Assembly: GCA_946480605.1 (NCBI GenBank)
Contig: CAMLKW010000032.1
Coordinates: forward strand, 1-27,274
DNA length: 27,274 nucleotides
Direction: 5' to 3'
Source: an uncultured Roseateles sp.
GTDB taxonomy: Bacteria; Pseudomonadota; Gammaproteobacteria; Burkholderiales; Burkholderiaceae
How positions within the stretch are numbered: position 1 is the stretch's first letter; each line of letters starts with the position of its first letter. The notes under the pieces are model-generated. The model worked only from the letters and a program-made list of their open reading frames with translations. It ran no database searches and had not been told where the DNA came from. Of the stretch, positions 15,848-22,153 are shown piece by piece. A program made the translations under genes and the position numbers.

Positions 15848-16996
15848 TCAGGCTGTGCTGGCCGCTTCCTTGGCGTTGTCCTTCAGTACGCCGCGGCGGA
15901 TCTGATCGAGCTCGATGCTCTCGAACAGCGCCTTGAAGTTGCCTTCGCCGAAGCCCTCGTTGCCCTTGCGCTGGATCAGCTCGAAGAAGATCGGGCCGAT
16001 CACTTCCTTCGTGAAGATCTGCAGCAGCAGCTCGTTGTCGACGCCCAGGTGCGTGGCGCCGTCGATCAGGATGCGCAGGCGGCGCAGCTCGGCGACGTTC
16101 TCGCCGTGGCCCGGCAGGCGCTTGTCGACGAGGTCGAAGTAGGTGTCGATGGTGTCCTGGAAGGCCACGCCCGTGCCCTTCATGCCCTCGACCGACGCGT
16201 AGATGTCCGTCGTGCCCAGCGCCACGTGCTGGATGCCTTCGCCGTGGTACAGGTCCAGGTACTCGGCGATCTGGCTCTTGTCGTCGCTGCTCTCGTTGAT
16301 CGGGATGCGGATCTTGCCGCAGGGACTGGTCATGGCCTTGGACTTGAGGCCGGTCAGCTTGCCCTCGATGTCGAAGTAGCGCACCTCGCGGAAGTTGAAG
16401 AAGCGCTCGTAGAACTCCGACCACTCCTTCATGCGGCCGCGGAAGACGTTGTGCGTCAGGTGGTCGATCTCGGTCAGGCCGTGGCCCACCGGGTTGGGGT
16501 CGACCGGCTGGCCCTGGGCGTCCAGCAGCGGCACGAAGTCCACGTCGTAGATGCTGATGTTGCCGATGGCGCCAGCTTGCGCCCCGCCCTTGCCCTGCCA
16601 GCGGTCGACGAAGTAGATCAGCGAGTCGCCGATGCCCTTGATGGCCGGGATGTTCAGCTCCATCGGGCCGGCCTTGTTGTCGAAGCCCCAGGCGCCCAGC
16701 TCCAGCGCGCGCTGGTAGGCGTGGGCGGCGTTGTCCACGCGGAAGGCGATGGCGCAGATGGACGGGCCGTGCAGCCGCGCAAAGCGCTGCGCGAACGAGT
16801 CGGTCTCGGCGTTGATGATGAAGTTGACGCCGCCCTGGCGATACAGCGTCACATTCTTGTGGCGGTGACGGGCCACGGCCGTGAAGCCCATGGTGCGGAA
16901 CAGCTCGCCCAGGGCGGCCGGATCGGGCGCGGCGAACTCGATGAACTCGAAACCGTCGGTGCCCATGGGGTTGTCCCAGGGAGTGAACTTGGCCAT
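15848..16996 (-). CDS. hppD: 4-Hydroxyphenylpyruvate dioxygenase (HppD)
   Basis: 382 residues. The Fe(II) enzyme converts 4-hydroxyphenylpyruvate to homogentisate in tyrosine catabolism. Two vicinal-oxygen-chelate domains; metal ligands visible as His179 in IDHLTHNVF, His257 in GIQHVAL and Glu339 in FFELIQRKG. The C-terminal region GFGEGNFKALFESIE is also typical. Start ATG 16996 has GGAG 6-8 nt upstream; the in-frame extension to 17515 is not coding because it crosses the divergent regulator. The latter (Lrp-type) probably controls it through the 108-bp shared gap. The homogentisate pathway genes themselves are not in the window. Confidence 0.95.
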   Translation of the reverse strand: MAKFTPWDNPMGTDGFEFIEFAAPDPAALGELFRTMGFTAVARHRHKNVTLYRQGGVNFIINAETDSFAQRFARLHGPSICAIAFRVDNAAHAYQRALELGAWGFDNKAGPMELNIPAIKGIGDSLIYFVDRWQGKGGAQAGAIGNISIYDVDFVPLLDAQGQPVDPNPVGHGLTEIDHLTHNVFRGRMKEWSEFYERFFNFREVRYFDIEGKLTGLKSKAMTSPCGKIRIPINESSDDKSQIAEYLDLYHGEGIQHVALGTTDIYASVEGMKGTGVAFQDTIDTYFDLVDKRLPGHGENVAELRRLRILIDGATHLGVDNELLLQIFTKEVIGPIFFELIQRKGNEGFGEGNFKALFESIELDQIRRGVLKDNAKEAASTA

Positions 16997-17104
16997 TGGC
17001 GTCTCCAGCGAAAACGAAAATTCTGCGGCGCGGGCAGCGCAGGTTTCATGCAATCTGCGGCGTGAGAATCTCGCAAAACGCAGGAAAGTTGCAAAATCAG
17101 GCCC
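16997..17104. promoter_or_regulatory. Divergent control region of hppD and the Lrp-type gene
   Basis: 108 bp, A+T-richer than its surroundings, between divergent genes. It holds two GCAAAA direct repeats (17073-17078 and 17091-17096, 18 bp apart) that could serve as Lrp-type sites, and CAAAAT (17092-17097), a weak -10-like box ending 7 nt before the ATG at 17105. No definite promoter can be assigned for hppD. Confidence 0.5.
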
Positions 17105-17587
17105 ATGGAAGCCGTCATCGAGCTGGACGCCATCGACCGCCGCATCCTGCGCGCGCTGCAGCAGGATGGCCGCATCACCTACGACACGCTGGCCGGCGAG
17201 GCCGGGCTGTCCTCCTCCGCCGTGCTGCGCCGCGTGCGCCGGCTGGAGGAGGCGGGCGTCATCGCCAGCTACGTCGCCCTGGTGCCGCCGGAGAAGATCG
17301 GCCTGGGCCTGACGGCCTACATCAACGTGCGGCTGGAAAAGCAGACCGACAACCCGCTGCGCAATCCGCGCGACCTGTTCCGCGCTGCCGTGCAGACCTG
17401 GCCCGAGGTGGTGGAGTGCGCCGCGCTGACCGGCGAGATGGACTACCTGCTGCGCGTGCTGGTGCAGGACATGCAGCACTACGCCCGCTTCATCAGCGAC
17501 ACGCTGCTGATGCACCCCAGCGTGCAGGACTGCAAGACCAGCTTCGTGCTGGAGCGCCTCAAGAACACCACAGCGGTGCCCGTGTGA
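17105..17587 (+). CDS. Lrp/AsnC-family transcriptional regulator
   Basis: 160 residues. N-terminal winged-helix DNA-binding domain (about 6-60): LDAIDRRILRALQQDGRIT and the recognition helix region LSSSAVLRRVRRLEEAGVI. C-terminal RAM ligand/oligomer domain (about 70-150): TGEMDYLLRVLVQDMQHYARF. It is divergent from hppD, an arrangement common in Burkholderiales, so it is probably an activator or repressor of tyrosine/phenylalanine catabolism that responds to an aromatic amino acid. The start codon lacks a normally spaced SD. Confidence 0.92.
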   Translation: MEAVIELDAIDRRILRALQQDGRITYDTLAGEAGLSSSAVLRRVRRLEEAGVIASYVALVPPEKIGLGLTAYINVRLEKQTDNPLRNPRDLFRAAVQTWPEVVECAALTGEMDYLLRVLVQDMQHYARFISDTLLMHPSVQDCKTSFVLERLKNTTAVPV

Positions 17588-17624
17588 GCTGACAGGCGCG
17601 CGAAGCGCCGCCTTCCCTCCAGCG

Positions 17625-17677
17625 ACTCCCGCCGATCCGGCTTTGCCGAGCGGCTGGGAGTGCCCCCTTGAGGGGGC
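17625..17677. repeat. Composite palindromic repeat, copy 2
   Basis: A hairpin ACTCCCGCCG (17625-17634) / CGGCTGGGAGT (17651-17661) with one bulged base and an inner CGGC-ttt-GCCG stem, touching the core GCCCCC-TTGA-GGGGGC (17662-17677). Read on the minus strand it has the same order as copies 1 and 3 (core, then stem). It lies between the ends of the Lrp-type and HDOD genes and may end transcription on both strands. Confidence 0.65.
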
Positions 17678-17698
17678 CGTCAGGCCGTAGAGGGTGGG

Positions 17699-18532
17699 TC
17701 AATCAAATTCGTGCAGCAGCTTCAGCGTGTGGGACTCGCTGAGGTTCAGCAGCACCGAGATGTCGTGCAGATCGTCCGGCACGCCGGCGTCGTCCCAGCC
17801 GCGCGCCGTGTGGCGCGCCAAGCGCACGGCGAGCTGCACGCAGCGCACCTGCGGGTCGTGCTCGTGCTTGTCGCCGGTGATGCGGGTCAGCAGCTCCGGC
17901 AAATGCCAGTGCTTCATCAGCGCCTGCTCCAGGTCGGCCAGCGAGATACCCAGCACCTGGCGCTGGGCCGCGGCGCTGCGCAGGTGGCGGTCGGCGTCCT
18001 GCAGCGCGGCGATCTGCAGCGCCAGCGTGGGCGCATGCACCCACAGCAGCATCTCGGCAAAGTCGTGCAGCAGCGCGGCGCTGTGGATGACGGCAGCGTC
18101 GGGGTCGGCGCGGTGCGCGGCGAAGCCCAGCGCATAACGCGAGGCCCGCTCGGCGCGCTGCATCACCCGCGACAGGCCCATCAAGGCCTCGTCGTGGCCG
18201 GCCAGCACGGCATCCAGCGTGGGCTGCGGCCCGAAGGTGCGGAAGAAGGGCGTGATGCCCATCAGCACCAGGGCCGCCGTCACCGTCTCCGGGGCGGCGG
18301 TCAGCCGGCCGCGCCGCAGCTCGCTGGCGTGGGCCATGACCTTCAGCGACATCAGCGGGTCGGTGGCGATCATCTCGCCCAGGCCGTGAGCGTCCACGTC
18401 GTCCTCGGTGGCGCGCATCAGCTCCAGCGCCTCGGCCGTGTCGGCCAGTACCGGAATCTCGGCGCGCGCGAACGCCTGCACCCAGGCCTCCAGCGAGGGC
18501 AACGGCTTGGTCAGGCGCAGGCGGTCGGACAT
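17699..18532 (-). CDS. HDOD-domain protein
   Basis: 277 residues. The HDOD domain (about 28-235) is recognisable by IPVLADTAEALELM, DPLMSLKVMAHASE, ALVLMGITPFFRTF and the helix AALLHDFAEMLLW. Such proteins are related to HD phosphohydrolases but usually lack catalytic metal sites, and often act in signalling linked to c-di-GMP, chemotaxis or stress. There is no receiver or GGDEF domain here, so it is a stand-alone HDOD. The upstream sequence has TAGCAT ending 6 nt before the ATG and no SD, so it may be leaderless. Downstream is composite repeat copy 2. Confidence 0.85.
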   Translation of the reverse strand: MSDRLRLTKPLPSLEAWVQAFARAEIPVLADTAEALELMRATEDDVDAHGLGEMIATDPLMSLKVMAHASELRRGRLTAAPETVTAALVLMGITPFFRTFGPQPTLDAVLAGHDEALMGLSRVMQRAERASRYALGFAAHRADPDAAVIHSAALLHDFAEMLLWVHAPTLALQIAALQDADRHLRSAAAQRQVLGISLADLEQALMKHWHLPELLTRITGDKHEHDPQVRCVQLAVRLARHTARGWDDAGVPDDLHDISVLLNLSESHTLKLLHEFD

Positions 18533-18596
18533 GGCCCGATGCTAGGCCGTGTCGGGGCCGCATGGTCTATTCGTGCGACCCCGATTTGCATGCCAG

Positions 18597-18836
18597 TTAC
18601 AGGCGCTTGACGCCCTCCAACTGGGCCGCCAGCTGGCCGTCGACGTACAGCGCGCCTTCCGGTGCACCGGCTTCGGCGTAGAACTCCAGCTGGCTGCGGG
18701 CGCGGCGGCGCTGGCGGTAGGCGGGCGAGAACACCAGCCGGATCGCGCGGGCCGCGCGCTTGAGGCGGGCCCAGCGGCGGGCCCAGGCGGCGTGGGTTTC
18801 GGCGGCGTCGGGGCCGCGCAACTCGATCAATCTCAT
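18597..18836 (-). CDS. Small basic hypothetical protein
   Basis: 79 residues, not recognised. Arg/Ala-rich N-terminal half (WARRWARLKRAARAIRLVF), then an SQLEFYAEAGAPEGALYVDGQLAAQLEG part likely beta-rich. The ATG has GGAG 7 nt upstream, a strong RBS for this region, which supports a real gene. It lies 64 bp from both neighbours on the same strand (small gene 18901-19092 and the HDOD gene), so the three may be transcribed together. Confidence 0.6.
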   Translation of the reverse strand: MRLIELRGPDAAETHAAWARRWARLKRAARAIRLVFSPAYRQRRRARSQLEFYAEAGAPEGALYVDGQLAAQLEGVKRL

Positions 18837-18900
18837 GAGGGTCTCCTAGGCGGCGCAGGCCCTCATGACATGGATGAGGTGGGCCGGCGGCGCGGTCGTT

Positions 18901-19092
18901 TCAGGGGCTGTCGTCGGGGAAGCGGTCGCGCAGCAGGCGGCGCAGTTCCAGGCGGGCCTGCTGGCGCAGCGCATGGGCATCCGTGGCACTCTGGTGCCGG
19001 CCGGCTTGGCGTTTGAGCGCCGGCGCGACCAGCGGATTGCGCGGCTTGCGCAGGGTCAGCTTCATGGGGCGGGGGGAGGTGAATTGGGGCAT
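18901..19092 (-). CDS. Small basic conserved-looking protein
   Basis: 63 residues from ATG 19092, which has GGAG 7 nt upstream; a longer start at 19131 lacks such support. Sequence features: FTSPRPMKLTLRKPRNPLV, then a helical Arg-rich C-terminus (ARLELRRLLRDRFP). The RKPRNPLVAPALKRQAG stretch resembles short conserved proteins of Burkholderiales that I cannot name. It is the first gene after the long regulatory gap with TTGCGCAA repeats, so its expression may be tightly controlled. Confidence 0.62.
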   Translation of the reverse strand: MPQFTSPRPMKLTLRKPRNPLVAPALKRQAGRHQSATDAHALRQQARLELRRLLRDRFPDDSP

Positions 19093-19276
19093 CGTCTGCT
19101 CCGGTGGATGCCGCGCGGGCGCGGCGGGCAATGCAGCGGCTCGACCCGGACGGGCCTGGCCTTTGCGGTGGTGAAAGGGGCGCCCGGGGCCTGCGCTCGA
19201 GGCAGGCGGGCCGGGCGGGTCAGGGCTTGGGGGCTGTGCGACCTCGCCGCGATGCCGGGGACTGCAGCATCACAAC

Positions 19277-19312
19277 TTGCGCAAATGATAAACAAACGTT
19301 TCTCTTGCGCAA
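19277..19312 (-). promoter_or_regulatory. Promoter with twin TTGCGCAA palindromes
   Basis: On the minus strand: TTGCGC (19312-19307) as -35, 16-bp spacer, TATCAT (19290-19285) as -10, start near 19278. The 8-bp palindrome TTGCGCAA occurs at 19305-19312 (over the -35) and again at 19277-19284 (over the start); AAACGTTT (19294-19301) lies in the spacer. The arrangement suggests a dimeric repressor that closes the promoter at both ends. Confidence 0.5.
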
Positions 19313-19367
19313 GCGGTTTTTATCCCACACCCCTAACGTGGAGGGCGTGGTTCGTCCAGTGACGGAT

Positions 19368-19385
19368 GCGCAGATCGATCTGCGC
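19368..19385. repeat. Perfect 18-bp palindrome GCGCAGATC/GATCTGCGC
   Basis: GCGCAGATC followed by its exact reverse complement, 10 bp beyond the stop of the HTH-like gene. It could be a protein-binding site or contribute to a terminator; with no loop and no U-run a classical terminator is unlikely. Confidence 0.6.
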
Positions 19386-19395
19386 GATGCGGCGG

Positions 19396-19980
19396 TCAGC
19401 GCTTCTTGGGCTTCAGCGGGGCGATGCCGGACTGCAGCTTGCGCCACTCGTCCAGTTCAGCCTGCGGGCTGGTTGCTGCCGGCTTGGGCGCGGCACGTGG
19501 TGCTGCGGCCGGCTCCGGCGTCAGCACCTCGCCCAGCAGGTCCAGCAGCCGCGTGCGCGCGCGCTGCGGGTGGCGGCGGTAGTAGGTCAGCACCAGGCCG
19601 ACGATGAAGCGCTCGTCGTCGTCCTGCGGCAGGCTGGGCGAGGGCTCCGGTGGCGGCGGGGCGACGTGGCCGAGGGCGGCCGCCATCGAGGTGATCGGCG
19701 CCGGGCCGGCGACGGTGCCGTGCTCGATGTCCATCCAGCCGGGCGGCTTGTGGCAGAGCTGCTCGAACTGGCGCGCCAGGCGTTCGCCGATCTGGCGCGA
19801 GCGGCCCTTGATCTGGCTCCAGTAGCTGGGCTGGATCTGCAGCCGCTCGGCAAAGCGCCGCTCCAGGCCACGCAGGGTGGCGGCATCGGGGTGTTTGACG
19901 GTGGCGCTGACGAACTCTTCGAACAGCCGCATCGCGTTGTCCATTCGGATCTGCGCGACGTCGCGGGGGGCGCTGGGCAT
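19396..19980 (-). CDS. HTH-like DNA-binding protein (Cro/C1-type resemblance)
   Basis: 194 residues from ATG 19980; a GTG at 20013 with AGGGG about 6 nt upstream is a serious alternative and would add 11 residues. The segment LERRFAERLQIQPSYWSQIKGRSRQIGERLARQFEQLC (about 38-75) has the spacing of a phage-repressor-type helix-turn-helix, followed by HKPPGWMDIEHG as in XRE-like proteins. A Pro-rich linker (about 105-115), a helical part (DDERFIVGLVLTYYRRHPQRARTRLLDLLGEVL) and a basic tail ending PLKPKKR follow. It lies directly downstream of the EF-G paralogue (54-bp gap to the ATG). Target unknown; the palindromes at 19277-19385 are candidates. Confidence 0.7.
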   Translation of the reverse strand: MPSAPRDVAQIRMDNAMRLFEEFVSATVKHPDAATLRGLERRFAERLQIQPSYWSQIKGRSRQIGERLARQFEQLCHKPPGWMDIEHGTVAGPAPITSMAAALGHVAPPPPEPSPSLPQDDDERFIVGLVLTYYRRHPQRARTRLLDLLGEVLTPEPAAAPRAAPKPAATSPQAELDEWRKLQSGIAPLKPKKR

Positions 19981-20034
19981 GGGGCGTGATGATAAATGAG
20001 CCTTCACCAGCACCAGCGCCCCTGGGGCGGTGGT

Positions 20035-22083
20035 TCAGTCGCCTTCGTCGCCCGCCTTGTAAGCGCCCACCAGCGCGGCCTGCGTGTTGGGCGGCACCGC
20101 CTCGTAGTGCGACAGCAGCAGCGTGTAGCGGCCCTGGCCGGCCGTCATCGCGTTCAGCCGCGTCTGGTAGCTGGCCAGCTCGGCCAGCGGCGCCAGGCCC
20201 TGCACGATGAGGCTGCCCGGCACGGCGGCGCGCGTGCCGTTGACCTGGCCGCGGCGCGAGGCCAGGTCGCCGGTGATGTCGCCGATGCTGGCGTCCGGTG
20301 CGGTGATCTCCACCTGCACGATGGGCTCCAGCACCAGCGGCCGGGCCTCGCGCACCGCCTCCATCAGCGCGCGCCGGCCGGCGGTGACGAAGGCGATCTC
20401 CTTGCTGTCCACCGAATGGTGCTTGCCGTCGTAGACGATGACGCGCAGGTCCACCACGGGATAGCCGGCCACGACGCCGCTGGCCAGCGCGGAGCGCACC
20501 CCCTTCTCGACGGCCGGCATGAACTGGCCCGGGATGGTGCCGCCCTTGACCGCGTCGACGAACTCGAAGCCCGCGCCGCGCGCCAGCGGCTCGATGCGCA
20601 GGTAGACCTCGCCGAACTGGCCCGCGCCGCCGCTCTGCTTCTTGTGGCGGTAGTGGCCCTCGGCGGGGGCCGAGATGGTCTCGCGGTAGGCGATGCGCGG
20701 TGGTTCGGTAACGACCTCGCCCTTGTACAGCTCGCGCACGCGCTCCAGCAGCAGGCGCAGGTGCAGTTCGCCCAGGCCGTAGACCAGCGTTTGATGCGTC
20801 TCGCCCGCCTGCTCGATGCGCAAACAGGGGTCTTCGTCCACCAGCCGGGCCAGCACCTCCCACAGCTTCTGCTCGTCGCCACGCCGAGCGGGGCTGATGG
20901 CCAGGCCGTGCACCGGCGTCGGGAAGTCCAGCGGCTTCAGGAAGATGTGCTCGTCCTCCTGGGCGTCGTGCAGCACCGCGTCGAAGGCGATGTCGTCGAC
21001 CTTGGCGACGGCGCACAGGTCGCCGGGCAGCGCCTCGTCCACGTCCACGTGCTTGCTTCCCTGCAGCATGAACAGATGGCCCACGCGGATGGGCTTGCGC
21101 GCATGGCCGACGAACAGCATGCCGCCCCTGGCGACGCGGCCCTGGTGCACGCGCATGACGCCCATCTTGCCCAGGTAGGGGTCGGCGACGATCTTGAAGA
21201 CATGGGCCAGCACGTGGGCTGCCGGATCGGGCGTGGCGGGGTAGGGCGCGGGCTCGGCGCCCTTGCCTTCGAGGAAGGGCGGTGGATTGCCTTCGGCCGG
21301 ATTGGGCATCAGCGCCTCGATGGCCTGCAGCAGTTCTCCCACGCCGGCACCGGTTCTGGCCGAGCAGAAGCAGACCGGAATCAGGTGGCCCTCGCGCAGC
21401 GCCTGCTCCAGCGGGGCGTGCAGTTCCTTGGGGTCGACGTCACCGTCGGTCAGGTAGCGGTCGACGAAGGCCGCATCGACTTCGACCACCTGCTCGACCA
21501 GCGCGCGGTGCGCGTCGGCGACGGACGAAAAATCGGCCTCTCCCGAGGCCGCGAAGAAGCAGTCCGCCACGCGCCGGCTGCCGTCGGCGGGCAGGTTCAG
21601 CGGCAGGCACTCCTTGCCGAACACCTCGCGGATCTGCGCCAGCAGCCCCGGCAGGTCCAGGTCGGGCGCGTCGATCTTGTTGATGACGACGAGCCGCGCC
21701 AGCCCGCGCTCGCCGGCCGCGGCCAGCATGCGCTGCGCCATCAGCTCGATGCCGTTCTGCGCGTTGATGACGACGATGGCCGTGTCCGCCGCCTCCAGCG
21801 CCGGCAGGGCCTGGCCGACGAAGTCCGGCGCGCCGGGCGTGTCGATGGCATGCACGCGAATGCCGCCGTGCGTGAAATGCGCCAGGCTGGACTGCAGCGA
21901 ATGCCCCAGCCGTTTCTCCAGCGGGTCGTGGTCGCTCACCGTGCTGCCGCGCTCGATGCTGCCGGCCTGCGGGATGACACCGGCATGTGTCAGCAGCGCG
22001 TCCAGCAACAGCGTCTTGCCGGCCGCGGCCGGGCCGACCAGCGCGACCGTGCGGATCGTGCTCACTCGTGAATCCAGGCTCAT
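20035..22083 (-). CDS. Elongation factor G-like GTPase (EF-G paralogue)
   Basis: 682 residues with EF-G layout: G domain, domain II, III, IV, V. G1 is GPAAAGKT (17-24), G3 is DTPG (81-84), G4 is NKID (135-138). Domain IV has the QSGGAGQFGEVYLRIEPL and GFEFVDAVKGGTIPGQFMPAVEKG segments conserved in EF-G. Unlike canonical EF-G, the DTPGH motif reads DTPGA, so the His that activates water for GTP hydrolysis is missing, and the usual A-H-x-D-A-GKT P-loop is changed. This fits the EF-G-like (FusA2-type) paralogues, whose role is unclear and not essential translocation. ATG 22083 has AGGAG 7-8 nt upstream. It shows no association with the str operon. Confidence 0.88.
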   Translation of the reverse strand: MSLDSRVSTIRTVALVGPAAAGKTLLLDALLTHAGVIPQAGSIERGSTVSDHDPLEKRLGHSLQSSLAHFTHGGIRVHAIDTPGAPDFVGQALPALEAADTAIVVINAQNGIELMAQRMLAAAGERGLARLVVINKIDAPDLDLPGLLAQIREVFGKECLPLNLPADGSRRVADCFFAASGEADFSSVADAHRALVEQVVEVDAAFVDRYLTDGDVDPKELHAPLEQALREGHLIPVCFCSARTGAGVGELLQAIEALMPNPAEGNPPPFLEGKGAEPAPYPATPDPAAHVLAHVFKIVADPYLGKMGVMRVHQGRVARGGMLFVGHARKPIRVGHLFMLQGSKHVDVDEALPGDLCAVAKVDDIAFDAVLHDAQEDEHIFLKPLDFPTPVHGLAISPARRGDEQKLWEVLARLVDEDPCLRIEQAGETHQTLVYGLGELHLRLLLERVRELYKGEVVTEPPRIAYRETISAPAEGHYRHKKQSGGAGQFGEVYLRIEPLARGAGFEFVDAVKGGTIPGQFMPAVEKGVRSALASGVVAGYPVVDLRVIVYDGKHHSVDSKEIAFVTAGRRALMEAVREARPLVLEPIVQVEITAPDASIGDITGDLASRRGQVNGTRAAVPGSLIVQGLAPLAELASYQTRLNAMTAGQGRYTLLLSHYEAVPPNTQAALVGAYKAGDEGD

Positions 22084-22153
22084 CGGACTCTCCTCGTGCG
22101 GGGTGATCCAGCGTAGAAGAAGCGGGCCGGGCCGGCAAGGGCAGAATCTTTTC

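Larger units (their letters stand above)
19093..19395. other. 303-bp intergenic control region
   Basis: No convincing gene. Part 19255-19330 is A+T-rich and holds two exact TTGCGCAA palindromes 28 bp apart with AAACGTTT between them, overlapping a good minus-strand promoter. An 18-bp palindrome lies at 19368-19385, just after the upstream gene's stop. About 185 nt (19093-19278) would be a long GC-rich leader for the small gene at 18901-19092, with a hairpin GCCTGC-gctcgag-GCAGGC. Confidence 0.65.

Noticed and set aside
16997..17515. In-frame extension upstream of hppD
   Set aside because: It covers the divergent Lrp-type gene on the other strand and has no family similarity; ATG 16996 matches the usual HppD start.
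19220..19447. 75-codon minus-strand frame across the intergenic control region
   Set aside because: It overlaps the end of the HTH-like gene, has no RBS and spans the promoter elements.
20016..20033. GCCCC-T-GGGGC hairpin after the EF-G paralogue as a terminator
   Set aside because: The loop is one base and no U-run follows; it also lies over the possible RBS of the alternative GTG start, so no role was assigned.
19996..22071. A 691-codon open frame on the plus strand
   Set aside because: It is antisense to the EF-G paralogue; at this GC content long shadow frames are expected, and its residues (Gln/His/Arg/Gly runs) show no domain.
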